Source: Glandiceps talaboti (lineage: Eukaryota; Hemichordata; Enteropneusta; Spengelidae). Taken from it: a DNA stretch of 64,000 nt. This document shows, in pieces, positions 1 through 13,925 of this stretch. The position numbers and the translations under genes are program-made. The stretch spans positions 24,928,949-24,992,948 of the forward strand of contig NC_135553.1 of NCBI RefSeq assembly GCF_964340395.1. The letters run 5' to 3'. The notes under the pieces were generated by a model. It was not told the DNA's origin. It ran no database searches and saw only the letters and a list, made by a program, of their open reading frames with translations. Each line of letters begins with the position of its first letter. Position 1 is the first letter of the stretch.

Positions 1-1100
1 GATGAGGAAGATGGCGGCTACTGTTGCGTTGGAAATGTTGATGATGGAAATGATGGGGAAGAAGATGGGAAGGAAACATTAAAGACTAGGATGATGATAC
101 ATGTACATATTAGAAGTGAACTGAGACATCACTGAACGTATCATCGAGTATTTTAAATGTCATCATTTCTACTAAAAGACTTTGTCTGATTCAAAGAGTT
201 CAGCCAACTTCGACGATTTCACTGTGCCTATGAACATGATTGCGTCAATAATTATGTGGAGAGCTTCAAACTGAATATTGAAGGGCGGAATTTCTAGGAG
301 ACGCTCCTTAAGGTCTATAGTGCATGAAATGAACATAGTTTGTACCAAGTCGTCTTTAGCATGAGTTATCCATTTTGAATTGACAGTCTTCACCATAGCG
401 TACGATCCATCATTGGTCGCTAGGCTGTGGTGTTCACTAGAAGCAAACATCCAAAACGAAATATGTGGATTTGGTCACTTTTCAAGCTTTTACAAGACTT
501 TACGTCAACCACAGACATGCCACACTCGAACAACACTTTCCCGACACTAAGGCAAACAGACGCGAGATTATTTACAAGGAAATGCAATGATAAGTGCCAC
601 CAAAAGTGTTCTTCACTTCGTATTTTTTGGCCTTGGAAAATGTTAATGGTGGCCATGTAGACGGTGCGCTTAAAACTCGACAAACAATTGCGAAGCGTGC
701 AATATAAATGATACCTCGACAACAAACAGGTGATGAAAAATGGATAAAAGAAATTGGTGAAGCGTTACCGGACATCCACCTTGTAACTGAAAAATCTGAA
801 CACAAAACTAATAGGATGAGTGAAACATTGAAACATTTGAATTGTCTGTTGAAGACAGATGAGACAGTAAACCGTCAGATTTATTGTCTTGGACGTTATA
901 GCAAGGGTTGCACTCTATTCAATTTGGTGAACTCATTCCCACAGACTGATAGTTAAAGAGAAGAGATGAGGTGTCGGGGTGAACGCTGTCTTGTGTCGTA
1001 GCAGACCAGCGCTAACACGAATCCGGCAGAATCACTACCCTATATTTGATCAGCTTGGAATATGTTAATTAATATCATTTGCACTTTGCAGGTTTACTTG
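1..1100. other. Unassigned edge region with two open frames
   Basis: 172-450 minus (92 codons, contains KTVNSKWITHAKDDLVQTMF) and 708-956 plus (82 codons, contains GDEKWIKEIGEALPDIHLVT) have somewhat protein-like composition. I recognise no family and see no matching splice sites. Either could be a piece of a decayed gene or exon continuing outside the window. Confidence 0.25.
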
Positions 1101-1109
1101 TTTTGTTGC

Positions 1110-1400
1110 CGCCATATTGGTTGCCATTGGAAACACGGGAAATCCGTGTCCTTCAACAAATTGTACATTTAATACTCGAGGTCGCATAAAGTTTTGCACG
1201 ACTGCGCAGCAGTGCCGAAATGTGTTACAAATTACGCATTTAAGAAATGCCGCCACTTGGTTTTAAGACTAGATTGTTGCGTTGGTTGCCGTTGGTAACA
1301 CAGTGAATCGTTAGCTCTTAACCAGGTTCTTAACATACATCATGCATAAGTTGATGACGTTTTCAGTACATGTACTTTTATATACGACTGCGCAGTGTTG
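1110..1400. repeat. Two diverged copies of a non-coding repeat
   Basis: Blocks TTGGTTGCCATTGGAAACAC (about 1118) and GTTGGTTGCCGTTGGTAACA (about 1273) are each followed by an ACGACTGCGCAG block (1198 and 1384). Period is about 160-185 bp. Unclassified. Confidence 0.55.
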
Positions 1401-1599
1401 TCACATATACACACTCGACAGATAACGTTCTTACAACCACCCGTTACAACTGATCAGCACTACGATACACAAGTCGTCACTGTCGCAAATACTGCGAACG
1501 TTGACTTTGGCTGCAGTGGAGAGTGGAGAACTTTATGCGGGCTTATTTTCAGGCTAGATACGGATGGCGATTTTAATTGCCCTGGCCTTTAAGGAGACG

Positions 1600-4180
1600 G
1601 CAAAACTGGTAGGAATAATAATGATATACTGCTAGTGATGTGTAACTGTACGAGACATAACCTTCACCATTTTATACAGCGTGGGAAAATATGCCAACTA
1701 TGTATTGCCTGAAGTATAAAAAAAAAGAATAATAAAACAGACCAAATAAATATATTAAATAAAAGAGACAAATTATTGAAACAGCCACCAAACAACACAA
1801 GCGAGTTCGTAATAATTGGATGAAAACGTAACGAAGTTTACGTAAACCGTATGTAGGGTCTGAACGTTTGAGTCAATTGGTTCTTTTTCGCCTCAGGACT
1901 TTCGCTCTTCAAGTTGACGCACGATTTTAGAACAGAACACAACACACAAACACTGGATTGCTTGCCAAATGACAGATGGTACCTCACCCTTCAGGTGAGA
2001 ATATTAACGAGAAAGTCTAGGCCTAATAAATCAATAACGTAGAGTTACTGAGAGTAGCGTCAAGAGGAATAAGTTTGACTAAACAGTGCGTGGTATACAT
2101 TTTCAGCCTTAGTGTGCATAATACAGTAACTTGGTTTGCATTATTTTACCAATTTATTTGCCTATTTTATTCGAATATTATGTGACATCATAGTAAAAAT
2201 TGCTTTAATATAAACAAAGTCAATAATACACTAGGCCTAAAAGACAAAGACTGTGGGTCGATAGTTGGAGGTTACACCTCAACCTCGTTCAGCAAACTTA
2301 GTAGTGAACCAACCCAGTTCCGTGGAGTTGAATTTGTTTTCGCGACTTTTTTTTCACTTGAGCGTGAAGAATGCTAATGGAGATTTATTGTTTACAGAAC
2401 AACAACACATAAATCTTCTGCGGCAAATTAGAGAGATAAAGATCACAAATCGGAACGTTGAACACAGACGACAGTCAACCGACCCGTTAACGAAACTGAC
2501 TATGTCCACTAGGGGGCGGTATGCAGTAATTTTGAGTGTCGCAACAGACGTACATGGATAGGTTAGAAGAAAATATTATTTGATTAGATGGTACGTATTT
2601 CAGACGATTGTTTCAACAACCATTTTGGTAAATCCACCTGCATTACATTAAGATAAACTAACGTTTGCAGTGAATGACGGTGTACACCTTAAATAATCAG
2701 TGTTTCTACAGGCCATGTTAGCACTATTAGTCATCTTCATGTATACGTGGTATGCAGTGTTTAAAAGCAGACGTAGACTAAATCTTGTACTAAAATTATA
2801 CTACTGATGCACCGGTTTTAATGTAATCAAAACAGAGCCATGGTGGCGGTAAACACAAAGAGTGGGTTATTTTGATGACACATAGTCTGTCTTGTTCATT
2901 GTACACACATGCACAGACAAGTGTCTTCTTACTTTGTGATACATGTCACCTTAGTTCAACCCTCAGGTCAATTGTCCCTTTTACGACAAATGGGTTGGTC
3001 AGTCTTCATTCGTGCAATGATGAATTATCAAACACTGACAGAAAAAGGTCAAAACTTGGCTGGTCTGTTCTTTTACAGGTATCATTTCGGTACCATTAAC
3101 ACCATTTCTCTGAACATTTTATCACAAAGTTCTATATAAAGTTTGCTTTATTTTATCAATTCTCATCGATTCTGTTGCTTAGTAGATACACATTAAACGG
3201 ATCTAATAGTCAATTTGGTTAATTTTGGGACGGGCGATGTTTTGAAGTTTAATCCTTGATTGTAAATGGAGGATTATTTCTATTTAGAAACGTTATGTGT
3301 CATGTAAAGTTGATGTTTGTACATGCTGCGCTTTGTGGACGTTGAATAGAAAGTGCGATGGCATTCTAAGTGAACTATGTAGACCAACACCTCTATTATT
3401 CATACTAGTTACTCCTGAGTACTTATAAGACCAAATGAATACACTCTTTCTGAAAAGATTTTTGCCATTTTAAACGCCCTACCTAAAGAAAAGAAAAGTG
3501 CAATGACATTTCCAATAAAATATTAAGGGCAACACTTCCATTATCTGTGAATATTGACTTCGTTAAAGTCCCATTAAGACCGAATAAATACTCTAAGTCT
3601 TTAAAAAGTCTATTTTGGTATTTTAAAACACTTAACCAAAAAGAAAGTGCAATGACATTGTCAGTACTAGTGACATCGTGAGGACAACTCTCACTGTCTC
3701 TAATATTTACTTCGTGAAAGCCTTAAGTACCATCAAGACCGAATGTAAACACTCTAACAAATTTATTTTGGTATTTGGTATTAAAGGTGATTCTAAATAC
3801 TTATTTTCCTTGACAACGTGGTCGTGATGTACAAGTATTTTGGTCTTGACCATCATTAAGGACGTCGTCAACTATTAAACTATGTTATAATGAAACATTA
3901 CAACTAAGTCAATTCTTGTACATTGTTACGATGAGTGAAACTACTCAGTAAACACTATCTCTGACAACGACCGTAGCTTGGTTGGTGCATCAAAAATACA
4001 AATTAAAAATGACATAAAATGTAAGTTGATTTACATTGTCAATACAATAGTTCGTCTGAGTTGATCATTCTCTTCTGATTATAACAGTCCTCCAGCAGTT
4101 GGCTGAGCGACTGTATTGTATTCACTTTATTTCTGTATGTTATTTTTGTATGCTTTACCGTGCTTACTGCCATTCAATAG
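1600..4180. other. Intergenic, nothing recognised
   Basis: AT-rich. Open frames 2265-2561 and 2872-3139 lack recognisable motifs. Confidence 0.5.
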
Positions 4181-4600
4181 ATTGATTGATTGATTGATTG
4201 ATTATTTATGTATTATAAATCTTAAGTCGTTCATTTCGCTATTAAACCCTGTATATATTTTCATTCGCATCGCAATTTTAACTACCTTTCGGTGAAAGAG
4301 ACCATTGCTATGCCCCGTCATTATGCCAAGAGAATTAAACTTATTGTCCAATAGTTCGTTAACCCTACCGGACAGGTAAAAATCTACTAGAATGGTGACT
4401 GCGCCCCCTCGAGCCCAGCTTTATAATTGTAGCATATGCGTTGGCGAGAGAATATGGTTTAAGCCAACACAGTCATATCAGAACAATAACTATTATAAGA
4501 ATAGATTATAGAAAGCGATAGAACGAATAACCCTTTCTCTATAAGCTTATTTTCTTGACTATCAGGTGTGCTATGATCCGAGCAGTGATAAAGTATAGTT

Positions 4601-4744
<144 letters not shown>

Positions 4745-5040
4745 TAACCTTATTATAAGTTTATCTATGTTACCCGATATTAGTACAATACAATACAATA
4801 AAGAGTAAAGAAAAATACTTGTACAAACCAAAAAGGTACAATTTTACATCGTATTAGTTGTACAGATAGTGGTGAGTATATACCTGAGGCCAGATGTAAT
4901 CAAAAGGCCTAAAAGGCAGTAAATGTATTTGTCGAGTGTATATCACGAGGCAGCAGGTATATTTTTGTTCAAATGATATTCTCGAATTTTGAATCCATGT
5001 TGAATAAATTTGCTTATTTCAACTAATGTATTTTTGTCTT

Positions 5041-5370
5041 TTACTTTAAGGAGATTCTCATTATCCGTGCTTGTACAAGAATATATATATTTAATTTGTT
5101 AAAGAGTTCTTTCCTTTCATTTTGATATCCTGTATAGCGTAATAAAAAATGCTCCTCGTCTTCTATTTCACCTTGTTTACATACAGGGCATGTCCTGCTT
5201 GATAAGGTGGTGTTTGTGTATCTTCCAGTTTCTATATGTAAAATATGTGCACTAATTCTAAGTTTTGTCATTGCTGGTCTGTATTGTGGGTTTTTAATGT
5301 CTTCTAAATAGTTTTCAAAGTTCATATCCGTTTTAATTTGTCTATATGTACGTAATTTATTTTTATGTTG
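5041..5370 (-). pseudogene. C-terminal remnant of a non-LTR retrotransposon ORF2
   Basis: The minus frame reads KLRTYRQIKTDMNFENYLED, then KLRISAHILHIETGRY and CPVCKQGEIEDEEHFLLRY. This is the conserved tail that follows the reverse transcriptase in many invertebrate LINEs (zinc-knuckle CxxC...H, last Cys changed to Tyr here). The RT and endonuclease parts are absent. Further decayed sequence of the same element may extend to about 5590 (minus), but frames are broken. Dead copy. Confidence 0.75.
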
Positions 5371-5592
5371 TTTGTCCTAGTTGTCCTTCATTGTGTCTAT
5401 TATATTTTTGTGGAGAAACAACTTCAACTTTTCTTTAAATCTAGCAATTAGGTTTTCACTGTTGGAGTGGTTTGGTTCAGCTGTCCAGACCTATCCATAC
5501 TCAAAGGTTTTAATGTTTGCTTCATTCCTGTGGCCCGTAATTGTATTCCGTGGACTCCAAATTTTTGCTCAGACAGTAAGCTTCCTTAGTTA

Positions 5593-5713
<121 letters not shown>

Positions 5714-5928
5714 GTCTATTATTTGGATATCCATGGCAATATTTTTCTGTAACTTTGTCTAATCAGTTTTTACAACAACTTAGTTATACCAAATAACCTA
5801 TATTACACATTTGTCTATAAACTCGTGTATGTGCTATTCTTCATGTTGTAGTGGTAATTGACATCAATCGAACAATAATTGTGTTGTGGTCACTTTCTGA
5901 AATCAACATATTTGAACATAGACGTTGA

Positions 5929-6024
5929 TAGTCTCGGTTACCCAGACTCTCGCCGCTGGGGGCTCTGTCAGGGAGGTCTCGTAGGCAGAGCCCCCAGCGG
6001 CGAGAGTCTGGGTAACCGAGACTA
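5929..6024. mobile_element. 96-bp perfect foldback MITE with 9-bp target-site duplication
   Basis: The 39-bp left arm (5929-5967, begins TAGTCTCGGTTACCCAGACT) is the exact reverse complement of the right arm (5986-6024), with an 18-bp loop. AGACGTTGA stands immediately before (5920-5928) and after (6025-6033), a 9-bp direct duplication. Nine-base duplications are typical of Mutator-like (MULE) transposases, so this may be a non-autonomous MULE derivative. It encodes nothing. GC content is far above the surrounding sequence. The class assignment is inference. Confidence 0.9.
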
Positions 6025-6099
6025 AGACGTTGAATGAAGAGCAAAATCAATACTTTTCTGGACCGTACGTACACATTGGAGAGAAACGTTTATGGCTGG

Positions 6100-8100
6100 A
6101 CAAAGGGACGTGTTACCATGGCAATTTAGCGTAATAATGGACAACATTTGTGTTGTAAAATATGTATTATAATGGATATTTTCAAGAGAAACATTACCAC
6201 TTGCATAAATATTTTAGCAATACTCGTTTGGGGGCGCTATAGTATAATAGGATCGGTGGCACGTCTTCATTCACAGGGACACGTACGTATTATTGCTTTA
6301 GATTGTTGTTTTCCGAAGGAAAATGTCACACGAATCTTGTTACTACAAATGTATCAATACACGCTCTAGACAAGAAGGTGGCTTCTTGTGTTCTTTCCAA
6401 ACGGTAGTGGAATTATATTAAAGTCAAAAAAGTGTTAATTTAGCCCGTAGAGAAGGAAAAAACAGATAACACTGAGCATCGCAGTAACACGTCAACGAAT
6501 GGTTAGCCCTGGCTGTGTGGTCGATGAGTGCCCACAGTACAAGGATATTCGACTACAATTATGTGATAGATATCGGTACATCCAAACATCCCTTATAGCG
6601 ATGCGAAGCTCCGAGGACTGTGAGAGAGTCTACCCTATGTCTTCATTTGATTGGTTGGCCAACTTGAGCATTGTCTTTCTCCCGAGGACTCTGAGACATT
6701 AAATGTTTTATATTTTGATTTTATTTGACTTTATGTACATGCTATTTTTAGTGATGTGAAAACTAGTGTGGTCATTCAGTTAATATATATCAAACGTCTG
6801 CATGTTGGGATGCCTTCTTCATTTTTAGTCATTCAAAATAAAAAATTCTCTGTTAATAAGTACATAAATAACACATTTTGTTGGTAATGTCTTTTGTTTG
6901 TAGAAAGGCATTATGTTTTATTTTAATGTTTTGTCTTTGGTAAAAGTTGTTGTTTACTGTGCTAAATTCGCTACAGTATTGCATATTGTGTTTTGAAATA
7001 AATGTTGACGTTATTAGTGTGACGTCATTAGTGCGATAGTCTGTTATTTAACCATTTACGTTGCATTCAAGGGCTTCTTTGTTGTCTTTCAGCCTCTTGG
7101 AGTTGTTATAGGAAATATGCCACTTTATTACTCGAGGAAGAAACTTAACACAGCAATAAGGTCTCCTTAATCTGAGTCAAAATAGAAGCAAGTGTGGTGA
7201 AGAACTTACACCGCAAGGGGGCGCCCTAGCAATTGTAAACGTGAACTGTAACTAACAATTCACCAGTTCAAATTAGTAACAAACCCGATTTCTCAGTGTT
7301 TTTGTTGAGTGTGGTATAAAGCAGTTTAAATCTACCTGAGTTCCCCTGTCATTTTACTGGGTTCCCAACCAAACTTATGGTACAGTGTATTGGCGACAAT
7401 GCTAGTTTTATCATATTCTGCCCTTTCTGTTAACTGCGTTCCCAAACCTAATGGCAAAAACTTGTTCTGATGGCACTGTCTTTGATTTGTAAACTTAAGT
7501 GTAACTTTTAGTAAAGGGTGTATACATTTCACATCGAAACATCATGTAGACTTTATTAATTCCTTTGAATTTGTTTCTGTTTAGATGTACTCTTTATTTA
7601 TTTATTTTTATTTTAAATGTTGTTATATTCCTGAGTTAATTGTTTGAATTCTATTCCTGTTTCTGGGAATATGAAAATATTAGCTTTATACAAGTATATC
7701 GTGTTCCAAATTAAATAAAAAAGAAGTACGTATAATTCAACATCTTCCACGATGTGTTATATACATTTGATATACAATTCAAAATCCAGTGCTGGTAGAT
7801 TTTTAAAAAAAAATTTCAGGTTTGTTGTTCTTAGGGACCGGTCAGTTTCTTCGGCCCGGGGGGTGGATTTGTAGGGGGGGGGGGACACTCAGTTTTTGAA
7901 ATTGGCAGTGTGGGGGGGGGGGGTCATGCTGTTTTGAAAATTGTGGATAGGGGTCATTGTGTTTTGGATTGTGATGGAAGAAAAAAATCCTTTTCTACAA
8001 TGGCATATAGCTTTGTCTGAAATATGGTACACGTAAATATTTGTTCTTGTCCCTGTTTCTTACATAAATTCTTTGATATTACTTATTTAGTTCAAACATA
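6100..8100. other. Intergenic, no gene seen
   Basis: AT-rich sequence with poly(G) runs around 7857-7922. Short open frames at 6148, 6499 and 7332 (minus) have no recognisable features. Confidence 0.5.
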
Positions 8101-8102
8101 AC

Positions 8103-8103
<1 letters not shown>

Positions 8104-8164
<61 letters not shown>

Positions 8165-8167
8165 TAC
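8104..8167. repeat. (ATACAT)n microsatellite
   Basis: About ten copies of the hexamer CATATA/ACATAT. Confidence 0.97.
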
Positions 8168-8599
8168 AGGTATTACCTAGCTACCACTCTATTTACATAA
8201 CATATTATTTAAATACTTGGCTGTTTCACAATCAATGCTTCACTTATATTGCACTTTGGGGCAAAAGTGAACTTCAAGGTTTCGTAATGGTAATCTTCAT
8301 AGATAGTTTATAAAAGAAGTTAATCTAAATTGTTCTACTCGTCAGTATGAACTTGTCAGAAGGGATTAATACACTTTCTATTTTGGACACTACATGTTAT
8401 TGACACTACAAATCACCACATCTCATCAGATTCCAGTTTCTATTATACACTAGGTATGACCACCTAAAGTTCTCTAACATACCGGTGACTTTACTATACA
8501 TGCAATATTAGTGCCTCTATACCAAGTGTTACGAACCCATTTTTGTGTGACAAGGGAAACTCATTTAAAACTTACATTTACGTTAGCTTTTCGAAGCTT

Positions 8600-9440
8600 G
8601 GGAATATTACCTCAAAGGCTATGAATAACCTAAACATTGCCTTAATAGAAGAAAAAACTGCAGATCTGCCAGGGGAAAACCCCAAGGACTCCCTATAACC
8701 CCCAGAGGTCACCCATGCATTCAACCAACAATCAGATGCACCAGCAACCTTTTCACTGTCACAATGGTATTAAACTTTACTTAAATATTTTCACCCTATT
8801 CTAATTTGATATGATATTGTCTTTTAAAGATGTGACATGTTTGCCAAGATAGTGTAAAATTGCCTTAAACTCCAAATCTCCCCTACCAATGATACTACCA
8901 TTAGATGTGCTGACCTTTACTACATGCATATAATGATGCCAGTTAACTTTTTAAGAACATATTTCAACCCTATGTAAGTTATAATAGAATAGTTTCTGAT
9001 ACTTGATGGTGCTGTCTTGTAAAGCATGGATTAAGTTATTGCTTGAAAGGGTCTGAATAGCCTAAAAATTCGCTTTCAGAATAAAAATCCTCCAGGGCTT
9101 CTAGAGGGAGACCCCCTCGGACCCTCACATGAGGTGGACATATCCCAGTCTCAAGCTCTTCCCCTCTTACTGTCAAGATGCTATCAAAGTATATTTCAAA
9201 AGTATTTCAACCCTGTGTAGTTGCTTTTTACATATGTTGGAGCTGTCTTGTAAAGCTTGGAAATTATTGTCTGAAAGGGTCTGAATAGTCTCAAAATTGA
9301 CTTTTCAGAGTAAAAAAGCTCCAGGGCTTCTAGGAGGAGACCCCTAGGACCCCCATAAGAGATGTACATATTCCCTTCTCAAGCTTTCCCCCTACCTTTC
9401 ACTGTCATATGCTATTAAACTCCTTTTGGAATATATTACA
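8600..9440. repeat. Diverged repeats sharing AGGGGGAGACCCC-type block
   Basis: Blocks at about 9040-9200 and 9270-9430 share GAAAGGGTCTGAATAG, CTCCAGGGCTTCTAG, GGACCC and CTCAAGCT...CACTGTCA in the same order. A third, more worn copy lies at about 8630-8780. Period is roughly 220 bp. Likely an old dispersed or tandem non-coding repeat. Confidence 0.65.
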
Positions 9441-9637
9441 CTATGTAGTCAATAATTATAATCATGATAGTGCTAACCCGGGATCTTATAAAGTAGTTGC
9501 AAGACTGTGAAGCAGTCCACACTGAGTCGCGAACTAGAAAATACCTGTCACGTGAATATTATATATGGGGGTGCGGGGTTCATCATGTTTTAGAATTAAG
9601 TGATGGGGGGGGGGGGGTTTCAGCCTGTTTTTGGTTT

Positions 9638-9679
9638 AACAACAACAACAACAACAACAACAATAATAATAATAACAAT

Positions 9680-9751
<72 letters not shown>

Positions 9752-9777
9752 AACGACAACGATGGTGGTGGTGATGA

Positions 9778-9808
<31 letters not shown>
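9638..9808. repeat. (AAC)n(GAC)n triplet microsatellite
   Basis: (AAC)n with a few AAT units, then (GAC)n, broken by GGTGGTGATGATGA. Encodes poly-Asn/poly-Asp or poly-Thr in open frames that begin in unremarkable sequence, so not taken as coding. Confidence 0.95.
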
Positions 9809-9995
9809 TTCCTTTCCTTGGAATCCTAAACCAGCCTGTCTATAGCGCTGATCGGCGAGAGTTACAAGAGCTATCAGAGTTACAGATCAACGCCATAGAC
9901 AAGGTATAAACCAGCCATCTTGCTGACTGGGGCATTTTAACATTTTTAGTGTTAAGATCAAAACCATTTCGGCATCCATCTTTACGTGTTCATAT

Positions 9996-10119
9996 AGGTT
10001 ATGATTTCTCCTGACCTTAGGTTATGATTTCTCCAATCTTTAGGTGCGCTTTCTCCTGACCTTAAGTTATGCTTTCTCCTGACCTTAGGTTATGATTTCT
10101 CCTGAACTTAGGTTATGGT
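9996..10119. repeat. 24-bp minisatellite, about five copies
   Basis: Unit GGTTATGATTTCTCCTGACC plus TTA repeats about five times with point differences (TGCGCTTTCTCC, TATGCTTTCTCC). Confidence 0.9.
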
Positions 10120-13100
10120 AAAATTGAGTTCAAAGACAGCTTAAAGAAAGCATTAAGTCCACATTCTTAGTCTGATAATAACTAACTACGGGCAATTGCA
10201 GTTTTGAAGAATAAGAACTTTGTGACAACATTAAATTTTCTTATTATCAGTTTTCTATATGATTTACAATAAACAAATAGATAGCAAACTTCCCGCGTTC
10301 ACGCTCAAGTCATTTCAGGCAATAACATCAATTGTGTATATTTACCATCATATAGGAAATGAGAGCTATAAAATAAAATACAAATGTACAGTGGTGACAA
10401 AGAGATGGCAGTTTATAGTTTGGTCATGAGAATGGAAGGATTATAAGAACTCTGGCTACAGGATAATTTTGCTGAATGTAATGCGTTCAGAATAGCTCAG
10501 TGTCCCCTAGCCCTCAAAGTATACTTGAGTACTTGTAGGGAAAATTGATACCTAACTTTTAGTTAAATTAACCCTATCTTGATACAAGAAGAATTGGTAT
10601 ATGTTGGTATAGACATGGATGTACTAACTGACAAATACATCTATGGAACAGAGATACATAGGCATTCAAACGTACACCGTGATGGACCTTGCTGAATAGA
10701 AAATCTTGATGCTAAATTTGCCATTTCCGCTAATTATGATAATTATTTTTTTAAAAAAACGTTTCTCACCATGCTCCACAGCTTTCTAGATTTTTGATAT
10801 CTTGTTGAGCATAGAATTCCGATTAAGTTGCACTACCATTTTTAACTGCAATTATGCAGGTTAGGTCAAAATATTCACTATTGGATTACTCTCTGTACTT
10901 TTCTGTGACTCTACTATCCATATAAGTTTGCTAAACTATACAGTATACAGTATTCAACATAATATTAACATAACTATAAAAACTACAAAGTTCCGAATTT
11001 TAATTTCAAGTTCTTGAATGATCTAGGACCGTGGGATGTATTCTGACAATACGCACTTACAGAGAATACAACAAATAGACGGTCACTCACTCATCCAACG
11101 GTTGACAAAATGCATTGTTGACGATAGACCCTGATTCTTCTTTTAACGCTATATTCTCAATAATGGGAGATCCATTACCCCCATTTGTAAAATGAAGACA
11201 GACTATCATGCCCATCCCTGTATTGTTTCCCTATGTATTAGATACTGTAAGGAAACAATAGTGTATACATTTACTCAACATGGGTTGACACTGTGTCACC
11301 ACCCTCTCTTTGACCACTTGTTACTAGTTCACTTCGCTCATGAAATCTATTGGGGGTTACAACGCCACGTAAGATAAATTACTGTCAGTGCCATTTATCG
11401 TACAATGCAGGACGACGTCACCCTGGTTAAGAAAGGACCCGATTTCTAAGAAATACGAGATTACCCGATGTTTACAACTTAAGACGTAAAGGGGGAATTT
11501 TCAAACATTTAAAGTAAGTCAGAACTAAAATTTTCTCCTATTAAACGGTTTACAAACAGTATCCGAAATGTGCTGTTTTGGGGATACAACTAACGTTCTC
11601 ATTGTTGACACCATTTATACACGACTATACTCACAGCTTGTATGTACCCAGAAGACCAACGTTTCCAGCGTATCTTTTTTAAATGACTTGAAATGTAAAA
11701 GAGTGCACAACTTTTGTGAATGTTAGAATTGCTTGTAAACATCATAAATTTGTGAAAGTTTTAAGGGGGGGGGGTCTTGATGGGGAGTTTATTTACCCTA
11801 TGTATATATCAATTGTATTGCATTTTATTAATGCTGTAAAATAACTTTACTATCTGACCAATTAACGGAAAGTTAGCAAATATTATTCGTGGTATAATTT
11901 CTGGTTGCAATACGTATTGTTTCATTATGCGTGTAATATTCTTTTCTCTTCCTACTTTTTAAAATTCGTCTTGTTATCATTGAATTACATGATTTACCAT
12001 TGCATATAGGTGATCTCTTTAATACACAGGACCCTGTACAACCCACCGAACTCTGTAAAAACCTGCGTAAACTGAATTCTGTACAAACACGAGATTCTAT
12101 ATAATTGAAAATCCTAAAAATAAAGAAATAAAAGCATCCGTTCGTACCTTTTGAAAAGATTGATATGATGCTATATTTTTCTCAAATGCTGATACTGTCT
12201 TTTAACAGTAAGTTATTTTAGTGTTTTCCCTTACTGTACCCACTGAAGGTAGAGTCTCGTAAAAGTTCACGTTATAGTCGTCAAATAGCGCCCTCTTTTG
12301 GGGGTTTCCTCAAACATGACGAGGTATCATGATAACATGATGTCTGTTTTCAGAGTGATCTTTTTTTTACATTAATATCAACTCTTCAATATGGTCTACA
12401 GTAGAATGGAAAATCAATTTTAAAAAAGTTTGCCTAATAAGCCATGTCGGATTTCTCCCATCATGTGGACTTAATAACGTACTTTGACTTCCAATGCTCT
12501 AGGCCTATCTATTTATGAGTAACCTGTTCACTTAATTAATATCTCAACGTCTCGTTCCTAAGGAGGTTTTCTTCCCGCCAATATCAAATACTCAAAAATG
12601 GCACTCTCACCATTTCTAAATCGCCAATTTTATTTTGACATAGCGACCAAATCATTCATTTCATCGAAAACCAGCATGTAATTATTCAAAAGCGTGAAAC
12701 GGACTTTTCACGTCGGAATGATAACTAAAGGTATTGTTCAAATGGTACTAAAGCACCTCAAACCAGTTTACATAAAATTGGCCGAGCACGTACATTTGTT
12801 TGATGTATAGCAAAGGTTGGGATGAATGTACTTTAATATTGATTTTGATATTGAAAATTACAAAATTATCTGCACGTATGTCCCCCATACGTGCTACACA
12901 TTCTGGATGCATTAAATTGACAATTCAAATCGAGTTTGACAAAACATGTGTTATCAGCTTTGGCATCACATAGTTTTATGTTGAAGTGTTTACCAGAGCG
13001 CTGTGTTTACCAGACAGGTCAGTTTGTGATAAGAGAATGACATACAACCTGCACAGTTTTTATTGTTTGATCATTCAACCATACAATGCCTGTATTCATC

Positions 13101-13850
13101 CAAAAACTCGTCTCAGCCTAGATGTCTTTGTTTTTACAAAATCATTGCTACCTATTTAATCACTTATTGAAACAATCCAATCTTGTTATTGGACTGAGTG
13201 ACGGACCAAAAGTTGTTCTGTTCGAGAAGAAATTTCTGCTAATACGAAAGACCAATATTCGTTCTTATTCGAAACGTCACCAATTCGTAGGCATTGCTCG
13301 AGTATAATCGAGAATAATATTTTACGTGTTAATTTTTTCTTATTCATCAAAGCTTTTCGAATTACTTTAATTTCATTGAACTTTTCGAATTACTTTAATT
13401 TCATTGGTATTAGATGCAATACTGACACAAGTATCACAAAAAAACCTTAAACCGATCTGGTGTTATATAGACCAAAAGACCAAAAATCTCAAAATGTATT
13501 GCTGTGTAATATCACTACGATGTACCCCAGTGAGAAGCCTCCACAAAAATAGACTTCAAAATGACCTGTACGCCTTTGCAAGTCTCACCACTCATTTTCA
13601 CAGATCTTTAATACCAAAGATCATGGTCGCCATTTTGGATGTAGGCAAAGTATAATGGCTAAAATAAATTAAAACTTTAATTTACATTTTATCAAAACAG
13701 AAATTGAGGTGTTGTTAGGATGTTAAAATAAATATTTGTCCTTGTTTATAAAACCTTTAAATATAATGTTCGTGGCCATGCTAGGTAAAATTTGTGAATA
13801 CGACCAGACACAATGCCATAATGAGGCATGGTAATTTTCATGACTAGCTT
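10120..13850. other. Intergenic stretch, nothing recognised
   Basis: About 3.7 kb of AT-rich sequence with a poly(G) run at 11765-11773 and no open frame longer than 83 codons. No tRNA-like, retroelement or exon-like signal was seen. Confidence 0.5.
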
Positions 13851-13925
13851 ATAGCCTGTTTACGGCACTTACAGTATATTCGCTTATATTCCGTATATAC
13901 CATATAAGTACCGTAAACAGGCTAT
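13851..13925. repeat. 75-bp palindromic element, 15-bp perfect arms
   Basis: ATAGCCTGTTTACGG at the left end is the exact reverse complement of CCGTAAACAGGCTAT at the right end. Pairing continues imperfectly inward (CACTTACAGTATAT with ATATAAGTA). Small MITE or hairpin. Confidence 0.8.

Noticed and set aside
9497-9845. Poly-Asn/poly-Asp and poly-Thr open frames
   Set aside because: Triplet microsatellite with no protein-like flanks or splice context.
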